64,000 bases of DNA from Heliocidaris erythrogramma (Eukaryota > Echinodermata > Echinoidea > Camarodonta > Echinometridae): contig CM046869.1 of NCBI GenBank assembly GCA_025617745.1, positions 18,430,994 to 18,494,993 of the forward strand, written 5' to 3'. Position numbers and translations under genes: made by a program. Below the pieces are notes generated by a model that made no database searches, was not told the DNA's origin, and saw only the letters and a program-made list of their open reading frames with translations. Positions within the stretch are counted from its first letter, which is position 1. Each line of letters opens with the position of its first letter. Shown here one piece after another: positions 45,171-56,560 of the stretch.

Positions 45171-46485
45171 GGCTTGTCTCGAATGGGTGGGTTGCGGGAG
45201 CGGGATGGGAGCGGGAACGGGAACACCCGGTTATCTCGAATGGACGCGTTCCCAGCGAGAAGTTCAATGAACGCGCCACTTCGAGACAACCAGGGGGGGG
45301 GGGGGGGGGCTATCCTCGAATGGGCGTGTTGAGTAGACTTTTGTAACAGACGTTTTAGACATTTTTGAAAAATGTACTCTTGCTAGTTTTTTCGTTTTTC
45401 TTTTGTCTAAGATGTAGAAAATATAAAAACAACTAGTATCTAAAAAAAGCTTTTGACAAGGAAATTATTATTTGTGCAAAATAAATAGGAGAATTGAATA
45501 ATTATGCATTAAAACACACGGGGACGAAAGGGCAAGTGGCGTAGCTAGGATTTTTTATTTATTTATTTTTATTTTTTTGGCATGACCTGTTAAATATTGT
45601 GAAATTGTGTTACAGACATGTGCTGACATAAGCCAAGGTGTGTTTATCATCTTTCCAAAGTTAGAAACACCTTTTAATGCCACTATCATTCTATCAATAC
45701 CCACTATCAAAAGTCAAAATGCATATTTTCCTAAATTAATTTCCTAAATTGCCTGGATAGGGGGTCCAATATCTCAGAAAATTCCTCGGGATAGGGGGGT
45801 AAATTCCAACTTCTCCGGGATAGGGGGTCACTTTTGAAAAGGAGGTACGAGCATAGGCTCTTGTATGGGGAGTTGGGGGGCCGGGTACAAACGACCTTTT
45901 GATATGCGTTTTGACTTTTGATAGTGGGTATTGATAGAATGATAGTGGCATTAAAAGGTGTTTCTAACTTTGGAAAGATGATAAACACACCTTGGCTTAT
46001 GTCAGCACATGTCTGTAACACAATTTCACAATATTTAACAGGTCACGCCAAAAAAAAAATAAAAAAAAAATAAAAAATCCTAGCTACGCCACTTGCCCTT
46101 TCGTCCCCGTGTGTTTTAATGCATAATTATTCAATTCTCCTATTTATTTTGCACAAATAATGATTTCCTTGTCAAAAGCTTTTTTAGATACTGTTTTATT
46201 ATATTTTCTACATCTTAGACAAAAGAAAAATGAAAAACAAAACAGCAAGAGTACATTTTTCAAAAATTTCTAAAACGTCTGTTACAAAAGTCTACTCAAC
46301 ACACCCATTCGAGGAAAGCCCCCCCGGTTGTCTCGAAGTGGCGCGTTCATTGAACTTCTCGCTGGGAACGCGTCCATTCGAGATAACCGGGGGCTTGTCT
46401 CGAAAGGGTGTGCCCGTTCCCGCTCCCATCCCGCTCCCATCCTGCTCCCATCCCGCTCCCGCAACCCACCCATTCGAGACAAGCC
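45171..46485. mobile_element. Foldback DNA transposon with long terminal inverted repeats (Mutator-like?)
   Basis: 1315 bp. Left arm 45171-45725 and right arm 45902-46485 are reverse complements over about 555-585 bp, with a 176-bp centre. The termini are GGCTTGTCTCGAATGGGTGG and its complement. Perfect 9-bp direct repeats CAGACAACA flank it (45162-45170 and 46486-46494). Arms contain sub-repeats (GAGCGGGATGG, TCGAGACAA) and the block GGCGTAGCTAGGATTTTTT near the A/T-rich inner part. Long TIRs plus a 9-bp duplication are the pattern of non-autonomous Mutator-like elements. No transposase is encoded. Confidence 0.85.
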
Positions 46486-46977
46486 CAGACAACATGCTTT
46501 TAAAGATAAAGTTGAGTTCTTGTCATGCAATTACACGGTGAAAGAAACTGTCTCAGAGCAATTAAGAAAGGTTGATCATGTCTACATAAGAATTGGTCTA
46601 TATTGTGAGGTTTTGGAATCATCAAAATGATAAAAAATTGACCCAATCTCGCTAAAAGGCACATATACTTCACACATATAAATGGATATATGGGACTGCA
46701 CACATATGTGGCATAAAAACTTCAGCTATTTCTTGTCATATTTTGAGTATGAGGGCATTAGAAGAGTGATCCCTTTTTCAGGTGACATTTCTATTAGATG
46801 TTCTTCCCAACTGACATTTATAAAAGATTGAGAAAGCTTACATGTACAAATTATTTTCACCTTTCCCAGAACTCAACCTTATCTTAAAATCAAATAATGC
46901 TGTATATAAGGTCGGCAAGCAGTAAACAAACTGTTATTCCAAAGCGGAACTAGATATATCCATTACAGCGCAATGCG

Positions 46978-47373
46978 ATTGTATCCCCCAGCACTGGCAG
47001 CGATTCGAAGGAGGGACAAAGAACCTTCCCCTCCCCTCCCTCAAACAAAAGGATGGCATCACCAAAATCTATAGGTATCTAGATTATACCAAGAGACACC
47101 TTCATGCAAAATTTGAACAAAATGTGACCGCTAGAGCACACACAAACTATCCCCCAAAATATGGCCTTTTACCCTATAAAAGACGGAATGCTGGGGGCAG
47201 CATCACCAGATATTATAGGTGTCTAGATTTTACCAAGATACACCTCCATACAAAGTTTGAAAGAAATATGTTGAGAAATGTGACCGCTAGAGCACACACA
47301 AGAATGTGACGCGGCGGCGGCGGAACACTGCTGAATCCAAAGTATCCTCCAGCATTTTGCCGGGGGATACAAT
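46978..47373. mobile_element. MITE with ATTGTATCCCCC ends and internal duplication
   Basis: The terminal inverted repeats are ATTGTATCCCCCAGCA at the left and TGCCGGGGGATACAAT at the right. Inside, a unit of about 140 bp is directly repeated: GCATCACCA.A.T.TATAGGT ... AATGTGACCGCTAGAGCACA at 47058 and 47200. Confidence 0.7.
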
Positions 47374-47968
47374 AATATGAAATGTCATCACTACTATAAT
47401 GTAATTTATTTTAAAAAGCGGGAATTTACACCAAATCATTTCAACTTATCAGTATCTAAATAGTTGCTGATTTAAGACAACGATGGAATTAGGTAACAAT
47501 CAAATACCCCTATGACTTTTCAGTCCTACATTCACCATCTATGTTTAATGAACATGTTTACAAAATGGTTTACTGAAGAACATGATGAGCTGATGGAAAT
47601 TGGGTGACAGGTGCCATTGTCTGCAAACTCAGACAACACATAAGAACCGGATTAATGCATTCTAAATGACCCTTCACCTAAATGGTACATCGGTATAGAT
47701 ATAGTATACAAAATAATTCAGATTACCAAAATTACATGTATTAGGAAGGCATAGTTTTTTCATTATTTTTTCTTCTTCCCCTTCAGATCAAAATATTCAA
47801 CTTAACATCTAATATTCTAGAAAATTTGTTCTGAATGCCATGAAAATTATTAAACATTACACATCACTAGATCTCTAAAAATATTTGTCTTTCATTTGAA
47901 TAATTTGAATAACAGAGAAACCAAAACAAACTTGTGTAATCGCAGTTAAAAATAAGGACCACAATGTA

Positions 47969-48289
47969 ATAAGCCAGTTCGGGGTTAGCGCATGGTACAA
48001 ATGACCCCAAATATCCACAGATATTTTAGACATGGAGGGTCCCTTTATGTGCACTTCAGAAAAATAACTCTGGGAGTGATAGAGGTGCCTCATGAATAGC
48101 TTTTGTTCCCCCCTTTAAAAAGAATACTTCCACCTGGATATCATGGAATGCACCATTAGTGCATAATTGAATAATGATTACATGACATTCATGAGCACAT
48201 ATCGAATATTAGTGTCAGTGGGTTTTAGAATTTGGTACAGATGACCTTTATCTGCTCATGCTCAGATTGCATCCCCGAAGTGGCTTATT
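47969..48289. mobile_element. MITE with AATAAGCCA(G/C)TTCGGGG ends, copy 1
   Basis: About 320 bp. The ends AATAAGCCAGTTCGGGG and the complement of AATAAGCCACTTCGGGG are imperfect inverted repeats. It is a near-identical reverse complement of 50847-51168. Non-coding. Confidence 0.8.
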
Positions 48290-48714
48290 TGGGTGTACAT
48301 TAAATTATAAATCAACTTTCAAAAATAGAATTGCTTGACATTTCCTCAAGGGAAGTGAATAGTTCAGGCAGTGGCGTATCCATCACTATCTGTGCGGGGT
48401 GGGAGGGGGTACACACCCCAACAAAAATTAATTAATAAATCCGGCATATCCTAAGTACACATCAATAATAACAAGAAAATGTGCCCCCCCCCCCATTTGT
48501 GCCTCTGGATAGAAATTTGTAAATTTGTAAATTTCTATTTTTCGTTGACAAATTTGACGTTAAATCAATAAATGGTATAGAATTAAATCGTTGGGTAACA
48601 TGAAATAATGAAGTTAATTATTCAATTGTCTCCAACGGTCACCAGAAGGTGGTAACACACGCAACTGCTGTGTGATAGGTTGCTCGACTGCTGTGAAAAA
48701 AAAAATCACAGGCA

Positions 48715-48788
48715 GACCGAGCGGGATTCGAATCCGCGACCTCTGGGTAACTAGACCAATGTCATAACCACTAGACCACAGGAGTGCC
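48715..48788 (-). other. tRNA-like SINE head, inverted copy
   Basis: Reverse complement of the core at 48918-48989 with a few differences (GGATTCGAATCC instead of GGGTTCGAATCC). The acceptor arm again does not pair. It forms one arm of the inverted SINE pair. Confidence 0.7.
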
Positions 48789-48917
48789 CTTAGTGGTATA
48801 GGTTCGAACTATCCCATTCATATGATGTCAAATCAATGGATTACCCAACGGATTAATTCTATACCATTGATTTGACATCATATGAATGGGATAGTTCGAA
48901 CCTATACCACTAAGGGC

Positions 48918-48989
48918 ACTCCTGTGGCCTAGTGGTTATGACACTGGTCTAGTAACCCAGAGGTCGCGGGTTCGAATCCCGCTCGGTCT
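48918..48989 (+). other. tRNA-like SINE head (Thr AGT-like), not a functional tRNA
   Basis: The A box TGGCCTAGTGG, anticodon arm CTGGTCTAGTAACCCAG (loop CTAGTAA, anticodon AGT) and T arm GCGGGTTCGAATCCCGC are clear. The 5' and 3' acceptor segments (ACTCCTG and TCGGTCT) do not pair, so it should not fold into a mature tRNA. It serves as the pol III promoter of the SINE unit. Confidence 0.7.
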
Positions 48990-49194
48990 GCCTGTGATTT
49001 TTTTCACAGCAGTCGAGCAACCTATCACACAGCAGTTGCGTGTGTTACCACCTTCTGGTGGCCGTTGGAGACAATTGAATAATTAACTTCATTAAATTTG
49101 ACGTTATATGGCAGGGAAGTTTTCAGACAGACCTGTGCCTCTCCCCCACCCTGCCCAAGAATCCTGGATCTGCCACTGACGACAGAAACATATA

Positions 49195-49558
49195 CAAGTA
49201 TCAACAAGGATCAGTGGATAAGTCCCCGGACTGTGAACCACGAGGTCCGGGGTTCGAATCCCACCGCAGCACTAGCGTCCTTTGGCAAGACGTTAATCTA
49301 CATTTGCCACTCTCCACCCAGGTGTTAAATGGGTACCCGGTAGGATGGCGAAAGGTAATGTCCTTTGCTCAGCATGTGTGCGCTTTACAGACGCCTGGCT
49401 GGAATGCTCCCCAGGGAGTGGAGAATGTGCATACACTGTGTGCGGGCGTGCCAGAATCCAATGACCAGGGGTAATAATATATACCTATCTATACAGCGCC
49501 ATGAGCGTCGAAAGGCGGACCTGCGCGCTATACAAGTAGCCACTATTATTATTATTAA
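49195..49558 (+). mobile_element. tRNA-derived SINE, longer variant
   Basis: The head reads CAGTGGATAAG...GGTTCGAATCC, followed by the same conserved body (CATTTGCCACTCTCCACCCA, AAATGGGTACCCGGTAGGAT), a variant middle, then GCGCTATACAAGTAGCCACT and (ATT)n. It belongs to the same family as the SINE at 58792. RNA polymerase III promoter boxes are present, but activity is unknown. Confidence 0.85.
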
Positions 49559-50846
49559 CATTATACCGTCTTTACATCGTATATCATACGATGGTACTAT
49601 CAGGGAGACGAATTACGAATTAGTTTCTGTATCTTTATTGTTTGAAACATTCACTATAAAATGTGTATTATACATGTAGGCATTATGCCTTTGTATGTTG
49701 TCGCTCGTGAGAGACGAGTGAAAAAAGTGACATTTGATCAACTCTATACATTTGTGAGAAAGAGCTGATTTGCGGGAGGTCTATTTAGATAAGTGGCATC
49801 ATATATATGATACTTTAATTTAAAAAATATGTACCTACGATACAACTATAATAGAAGCCTATATATTGCAGTGCACATATGACTTTAGTGTTACGTAAAC
49901 GCTAAAGTCTGTATAGATCTTTAGATAGCTTAGATAACTAAGTGGTACAGATCTAGACAGAACTAGATGAATCTCCGACCACGCGCGGTCAGAATTTATG
50001 CCTCCGCCATCATCAGATTGGCAATGTATGGCATACATGTACACTTTAAAAAGGATTGGTCCATCAAAATTACAAATCTTTTCACTTCAAAAGCACAGGA
50101 GACAGAAAATTTATTTCATTTTATTTTCAAATAAAAAACTTAATTACCATTGATGACTTACAATCATCAAATACACCATGGAAATACATATTTTATAGCA
50201 AATAGACCACTGTCCCCTTGAAATTTCTAAAATAGGTATGCCTAGACTCTAGCGTTGCGAACCGCGACTACAAAAGTGCGACTACATGCTTTTCGCTGAA
50301 ATTACATATATTTTTCATCTAAAAATTAAACTAAATAAAACTTCAACTATTGATTGATTGCATTCATAATTTAGTCAACCAACTTATAGCTTACCAAAAA
50401 CGATGATTTATTGCGTCATCTGCCCACAGCCCGTAATGGAATGTAATCGCGCTGCACTTTTTGAAAGGTCTCCCCCCATGCGTAACTATACACAGCACTG
50501 TCGCGAAGCGATATGCGATGGACAGGTTTTGGCAGTCAAAAGTTGAAATTTATAGTATACCCTGTGGACATTGCCTGTTGCTGGGGATTGCACTTCAATC
50601 CAAGCAATCGATTTCATGTGAGTATAACGTAAAATTGGAAGTTTAACATACACTTTAAATTAATTTTGTACATTGTTTTTAGTGACATTGAGGGGTGTCG
50701 CAATGAAACAAACTTGTCAGACTTTGCACGGCGTCTGGTAGGGCTAGTACTACTATGATGCCTTTACCTAATACCGACCTCTTAACGATGTTTCCAACGA
50801 CTGCGGCAAAGATTCTTCATGAAACGTAATGAAAATTCATCAGGCT
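49559..50846. other. Non-coding stretch
   Basis: No gene or named repeat recognised between the SINE and the MITE copy. Confidence 0.45.
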
Positions 50847-51168
50847 ATAAGCCACTTCGGAGATGCAATCTGAGCATGAGCAGATAAAGGTCATCTGTAC
50901 CAAATTCTAAAACCCACTGACACTAATATTCGATATGTGCTCATGAATGTCATGTAATCATTATTCAATTATGCACTAATGGTGCATTCCATGATATCCA
51001 GGTGGAAGTATTCTTTTTAAAGGGGGAAACAAAAGCTATTCATGAGGCACCTCTATCACTCCCAGAGTTATTTTTCTGAAGTGCACATAAAGGGACCCTC
51101 CATGTCTAAAATATCTGTGGATATCTGGGGTCATTTGTACCATGCGCTAACCCCGAACTGGCTTATTA
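50847..51168. mobile_element. MITE with AATAAGCCA(G/C)TTCGGGG ends, copy 2 (inverted)
   Basis: The same element as 47969-48289 in opposite orientation, with few differences (for example GATATCTGGGGTC versus GATATTTGGGGTC on one strand). The 2.56 kb between the copies includes the SINEs. Confidence 0.8.
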
Positions 51169-51556
51169 CCCAAATACTGGGGAACAAGATCCAGGTACTA
51201 ACGAGCGATAATACTTGCGCGTTCTTGTACTGTTGTAGAAATGACGTTGCAATAGAGTCATCTCATTTTACGCATAGAGGGAGAAGTGCGTTTTAATTAC
51301 CGACCCCTGCACATAGTCAATGGCAATTTATGAAAAGAGATTATTTTAATGAAAATATGAAAAATTAACAAAAAATTGATAATAATTATGTTTTTATTCC
51401 TCATCTTGCTCTATTTTGGCTGTTCTCAACGTTGCTAGGCATTCTACGCGTAGTCCCATGGGTTGATTTGCAAGACGCGCGCTAGATGCCATGATACGCT
51501 TAATGGTCGGTATTATGACTGGCCGGTATTGGGTGAAGTGATCATGCTAGTAAATA

Positions 51557-51606
51557 CTACTACTACTAGTAGTAGTAGTACTAGTAGTAGTAGTACTAGT
51601 AGTAGA
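51557..51606. repeat. ACT/AGT trinucleotide palindrome
   Basis: ACTACTACTACTAGTAGTAG is followed by further AGTACTAGTAGTAG units. It is self-complementary and could form hairpins or a cruciform. Confidence 0.9.
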
Positions 51607-51614
51607 ACCATGTA

Positions 51615-52278
51615 TGGTGGTGTGACCATATTTCGCGCATGACCTAAGTTCGCGCACAGGGCAATATCTAAAAAACTACAAAAGATTTCGAAAATTTGAT
51701 AGCGCTATGAGATAGAGGAAGCTAAAATTACATATGGACTATATTTTCTTTTAAGTTGGGTGAGAGATTATGAAGATATTGACAAAATATCGGCAATTTT
51801 GCTACTTTTTGCGTCAGTTTCCGAAAAATATGAAGTTACCGACAACGGTCCAAAAATCCTCATTTTGATAGAAGATGTCATCAAAGTTGTAGGTAAAACG
51901 TGATACCAAATGATTGTTGATATTTTGTCTTACAAATGATGCAACTATCTTCCCTTTGCTGGACCGCTACGTTGGATAACTTAGATGTTAATTTACGTGC
52001 GCGAACTTAGGTCTCGTGGTTTTTATGCCCTTTTTTTTTTCTTCAGTGTTTTGCGATCCGACACTGGGTTTTGAGATTGCGGTATTTCCGAAATTCTTCG
52101 TCGATTAATGTTCTTGTTGAATCAAGTTTTAGTCCAGAATTTTGCTTTCCGTTTAGTTTGGTTTGGTATAAAACTTTATAAATAAATTATTGTAGAATAT
52201 GAGAAATCAAGTATCGAAATTCGAATATCACATTTCTAATAAAAATTTGAATGTGCGCGAAATATGGTCACCCCATCA
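51615..52278. mobile_element. TA-flanked MITE with GTGACCATATTTCGCGCA ends
   Basis: Left TGGTGGTGTGACCATATTTC and right complement TGATGGGGTGACCATATTTC, both continuing GCGCA. TA lies on both sides (51613-51614, 52279-52280). A second internal inverted pair, GACCTAAGTTCGCGCAC, occurs at 51640 and about 51990. 664 bp, no reading frame. Confidence 0.75.
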
Positions 52279-52324
52279 TATAACTTTTTAAGTGATGATA
52301 ACCATACCTCTGTATACACCTTCA

Positions 52325-52480
52325 ATCTCTGTAATGGCGTAAGTTGGCGCAGATTTCTCGGCATTCTTCCTGTGTTTTCTGCTCTACTTAGATTGTCAGG
52401 GCCGCGGTTCGAGTCCCGGCTGTGGCTTCTCACAGGGGGGTACTGGCACTGCGACGACAGGGTACTCATTAGCGCGTGTT
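52325..52480 (+). mobile_element. Possible SINE remnant
   Basis: TGGCGTAAGTTGGCGCAG resembles an A box and GGTTCGAGTCCCGG a B box, about 65 bp apart. The spacing is larger than in a tRNA. No (ATT)n tail is seen. Weak call. Confidence 0.3.
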
Positions 52481-52937
52481 GGCAGACAGCTGACCGATAT
52501 ATAAACAGGAGCAGTACCGTACTTGTCTTTGGATCATGCAGAAGAAGAATAGAAGAAGCTTCTTTAACTTCCGCCTTTGAAGCGAAGACCTGACGTCATA
52601 ACAAAGTTTTGTGTCATTGTGGTAACCCGCTAAACGCTGTGCAATGTAGTCTTTATTGCAGCACATCTTGTTGTTAACGCCGCGCTACACAACATAATCA
52701 GAAACTTAAACACATAATCATGTGAACTATTGATTGTAATCCCTGTAATCACGTCACCCGTTACACGCTTACATTTCTCCTGTAATTTTCTTCTTATTTC
52801 TATCATTACACGTTGAGAACGTAAGAATCAATACACTCTGGATATACGAGACTGTGAAATGCATCGGCTACGAGGCGAGCACAAAGGGTGTTTTCGCCGA
52901 TAATAAGGGGACTTCCCCTAGTCTGGTCTATATCTTA

Positions 52938-53040
52938 TCTGGGGCCGGTAACATAAAGAGATGCGATCAATCTTACGATCAATTGTAAATCTTCAGTACA
53001 TGGTTTGCCATAGACTTACGATTGATATCGATCGTAAGTG
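52938..53040. mobile_element. Short palindromic MITE, right-truncated copy
   Basis: GGGGCCGGTAACATAAAGAG ... CTTACGATTGATATCGATCG, then the match stops at TAAGTGCCCC. Part of duplication copy A. Confidence 0.7.
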
Positions 53041-54268
53041 CCCCTTGCAAATTCAAATGTGACATTCATAACTACAAAATAAGGGGGAAATGCTGCCGCG
53101 GCCCAGGCAAAATTTGATAATTTGCTTTTCATGCAGATGTTTGATAACGCGTTTGAAAACGTGACAACTTCTTCATTTTTTCCTTGCTTGCTTGTCAGAG
53201 ATTTTTCGGATTTGTGCCCCTGTCTATATTTCATTTCCCTATTATTACTATTATTTCTTGTTGACATGTGCCTCCACCCTGGCTCAAGAGAATCCTGGAT
53301 CCTGACTTTGATATATTACAAAATAAGGTTTGGAGGTGTATTCATTTTGAGGTGACATCATGTTTTTCTCTGTCTAGTCTTGATGAAGTGGAAAACAATA
53401 GCTGAGCGTCAAATGGCCAGTGCGTCAAGTTGATTTGTATGAAAGTCAGGGAATAGGTGAAATAGGTAAAATATTTATTGGTTACTGTATCATCTAACTA
53501 CAACAACCAGGGAGGTGGAAGAGAACTCTCTTCCACCTTCCTGCAACAACAATACTTCTATTTACATTCTACGATGACAATAAATCATGATGAGTACACC
53601 ATAGCTTGACTAAAACGTGTACTAAAAGTGTATTGAAAGTGATGATGCAGAAGATAATACTAAGAGACAAAATGGGGGCTTATGGATGAGTCCGTATATA
53701 GGACTTATTTTTGTAGAAACATCTTTTTGTTGTTTTGTTGATAAAATGTTTATTTTGATTCTGGAGTATTCGTCTATTAACCTCAGAGCAAGTGCATTTT
53801 TCATAAATTATTATATCTACAATATTCAATATCTCCTGTATGGATAGCCTACGACATCATGAGGACATACAAAAATGGATAAGATGAGTATAAATAATCA
53901 ATTTCTCATCCATCATGAAGGTTTGTCTAATTGTTTGATTAATATCAGATTTCATAACTGTTACGATATATGACAATTTGTTTGTTTGTTTGAGTTTATT
54001 TTCTTCCGCAAAAAATAATACATACATACTTGAAATAACATTTGATAACATAATAAACATTTAAAGAGGTATACATTTGTCAGTTGGAGTAATTACCAAA
54101 ATTACTTTTGATATATATATACAGAAGAAGGACTGCCACTGTAAGCATTGGCTTGAAAACGTGACAGCCCAACAAAAGAGCATAAATATATTTATTATGC
54201 AAAACGGAGAAAATGAAGTATAATAACCTTTTTAAAAGGCGTCGATCATATCGATGATGGTAAAGATA

Positions 54269-54302
54269 ATGATGATGATGATGATGATGATGATGACGAT
54301 GA
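54269..54302. repeat. (GAT)n microsatellite
   Basis: GATGATGATGATGATGATGA with one CGATG interruption, inside the LINE 3' UTR. Confidence 0.85.
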
Positions 54303-54422
54303 TGAAACTGATGATTGGTGGGAATGAGGATGGTGGATGTTTAAATGATAGGTATTAGCAGCATAGTAATCACAGAAACATGGTTTATAGTATGAAACAA
54401 AGTGGTTATAGTTGTCAAAATT

Positions 54423-54826
54423 TCAAATGCTATACTCTGATAGTAAAATTTTCTTTACTTCTGTTTTAAAAGAATTAAGAGTTCTACAAGATCTGATATT
54501 ATCAGGGAGTGTATTCCATAAGTCAGGACCATGATGCCTTATGGATTTATGTGCAATCAGTGACTTAGGATTGACTAAATGAAAATTTAATGAATTCCGA
54601 GTAGGATACGAATGAATAGTATTATTTAGTATAAAAAAATGTTGAAACGATTGAGGCAATAAATTATTAGAATATTTAAACATAAATATCAGATTTTGCA
54701 TCGTATTTACATCAAAAACTTTAAGTGTTTTTAATTCATAAAACAATGGATTTGTATGAGCTAAATACTGCGAGCCAGTACAAATGCGTAGAGCTTTCTT
54801 TTGTAATAAAAATACAGGGTTAATTT
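54423..54826 (-). pseudogene. LINE ORF2 C terminus
   Basis: In the frame after the A-run shift: NPVFLLQKKALRICTG, HSYPTRNSLNFHL, GPDLWNTLPDNIRS, SFKTEVKKILL and a stop. This QKKALRI ... Y.TR ... WN.LP ... FK pattern is the usual tail of Jockey-superfamily ORF2. No zinc knuckle is seen. Confidence 0.8.
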
Positions 54827-55645
54827 TTGGTCTTTCCGCAAGTGGCCCATACCAAAGTACAATAAGTAATATATGGTAGTATTAAAGAATTGTAAAGCAT
54901 GAAAAGAGTATTTTTAGGAATATAATATTGTATCTTATAAAGTATACCAATGTTCCTAGAAATACAAGTAGTTATATGCCGTACATGTTCACTCCAATTT
55001 AAATTTTCATCGATGAAAACACCTAAAAATTTTGTATATTTTTTACGTTCGAGAGAAATATTATCAACTTTTATATTATAGGGAAATTCATCTATCTGAT
55101 TACTAAGTTTGAAATGTATAAAATTTGTTTTATTTATGTTAAGGGACAATTTATTACATTTAAACCAGGCAGATATTTTCAGTAATTCTGAATTAAGTAT
55201 TCGAACTAATGTGTCTAAGTTTTCATGAGAGTGAAAAATATTAGTATCATCGGCAAAAAGGATAAATGATAAAAGGGATGTAGAGTTGGTTATATCATTA
55301 ATGTATAAAATAAATAGAAGCGGACCTAATATCGACCCTTGAGGGACACCACATGTAATTGCAAGAGAGTCAGATTGAATTCCATTATATACTACATATT
55401 GTTCTCTACTAGATAAATAATCTTTTAACCATGAAAGTGCAATACCTCTAATCCCATAGTTTTGGAGCTTTTTAAACAGAATATCATGATTTAGAGTATC
55501 AAACGCTTTAGATAGATCCATAAAAACCCCTACTACATGTTTTTTGTTGGCCATTGAATTTGTTATTTTATCATATATTTGAACTAATGCTAAATCAGTT
55601 GAATAATTTTTCCGAAAGCCATATTTAGTATTCAAAAAATTAAAA
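54827..55645 (-). pseudogene. LINE reverse transcriptase catalytic core
   Basis: Contains YGFRKNYSTDLAL, VFMDLSKAFDTLNHDIL (first catalytic Asp), GVPQGSILGPLLFILYINDI and FILFADDTNIF (catalytic FADD at about 55247-55258), then SLNINKTNFIHF and YTKFLGVFIDENLNWSEHV. All polymerase motifs are intact, but the element as a whole is broken. The frame ends at a stop after one extra A in an A run near 54826. Confidence 0.88.
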
Positions 55646-56560
55646 AGCCTATAGTATAAATTAATTTTTCAAGTATTTTTGATATGCTAGGAAGAATTGA
55701 AATGGGTCGATAGTTGCTAATTTCATGAGGATCGTCTTTTTTAAAAAATGGATTACCTTTAGCAGTCTTTAAAGAGTTTGGACATTCGCCCACAGATATT
55801 GATAAATTAAATATAAAAGTTAATGGGGATGCAATAACGTGTATAATTTGTTTCAGAAGTGATGTACTTATTCCATCATGGCCACAAGCTTTACTAGAAT
55901 TAAGACCAGTCGTTAAAGTTATTATTTCATTTTGATTTGTTGGATTAAAGAACAAAGATGAAGATGTAGGTTTAGGAAGAAAATTAAGGAAACTTTCGTT
56001 TTGCGCATTGATTCTATTTGCTAAATTAGGACCTAGATTAACAAAATACGAATTAAATGCATTTGGTATCTCATTGTTATTAAAATTATTACCATCCAAT
56101 GTAAAATTTTCCTTCGGTAAATATTGTTTTTTCTTTCCCATCAAATCATTTAAAATGTTCCAGGTTAATTTCATATTTGATTTTACTTTGTTTAATTTTT
56201 CTGCATAATGAAGTTTACGAGACATGCGAATAGTGGTTGTTAATTTGTTTCGGTATTTTTTATATTTATTTAAATTGTCATCTGTTCGATTATGTAAATA
56301 AATCTTGTACAATCTATTCCTTTCATGTATAGATCGTAAAATTGCTTTAGATATCCATGGCATTTTACCATGTTTATTATTTTTAGTTTTAACAAAAGGA
56401 AAGTTTTTATTATAATAAAATTGCATTTTTTATTAAAATTATCATATGCAACATTTACATTTGTTTGAGTATATACATCATACCATTGTTCATGGGCTAA
56501 GTCGATCTTGAATGATTCAATATTTTGAGTTGTTTCTTTTCTATACATTTTAGATTTAAA
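55640..56560 (-). pseudogene. LINE ORF2 linker and reverse transcriptase N-terminal part
   Basis: Reads in two frames: 56430-56560 (YRKETTQNIESFKIDL, EQWYDVYTQTN) and 55650-56426 (MPWISKAILRSIHERNRLYK, KLTWNILNDLMG, KACGHDGISTSLLK, ISNYRPISILPSISKILEKL). These are the usual blocks between endonuclease and polymerase and the first RT motifs (NYRPISILP). Frameshifts lie near 56425-56435 and 55655-55665. Confidence 0.82.

Larger units (their letters stand above)
48563..49093. mobile_element. Inverted pair of tRNA-like SINE units
   Basis: Left arm 48606-48840 and right arm 48861-49093 are near-perfect reverse complements, each with a tRNA-like core and the segment CAGCAGTCGAGCAACCTATC. The centre (48841-48860) reads TTACCCAACGGATTAATTCT, and a related stretch in reverse orientation occurs again at 48570-48602. 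The whole block is bounded by 13-bp direct repeats AAATTTGACGTTA (48550-48562 and 49094-49106), typical in length for LINE-mediated insertion. Confidence 0.8.
48369..49178. mobile_element. hAT-like MITE interrupted by an inverted SINE pair
   Basis: The outer ends are CAGTGGCGTATCCATCA and AATCCTGGATCTGCCACTG, matching the CAGNGGCGNATCCAGG termini of other copies in the window. Internal sequence includes GGGGGTACACACCCC and CTCCCCCACCCTGCCC. It is split by a 531-bp insertion (48563-49093) flanked by AAATTTGACGTTA on both sides. Confidence 0.65.

Noticed and set aside
48715..48989. Two tRNA genes in inverted orientation
   Set aside because: The acceptor stems do not pair and the units extend into SINE sequence, so they are SINE promoters.
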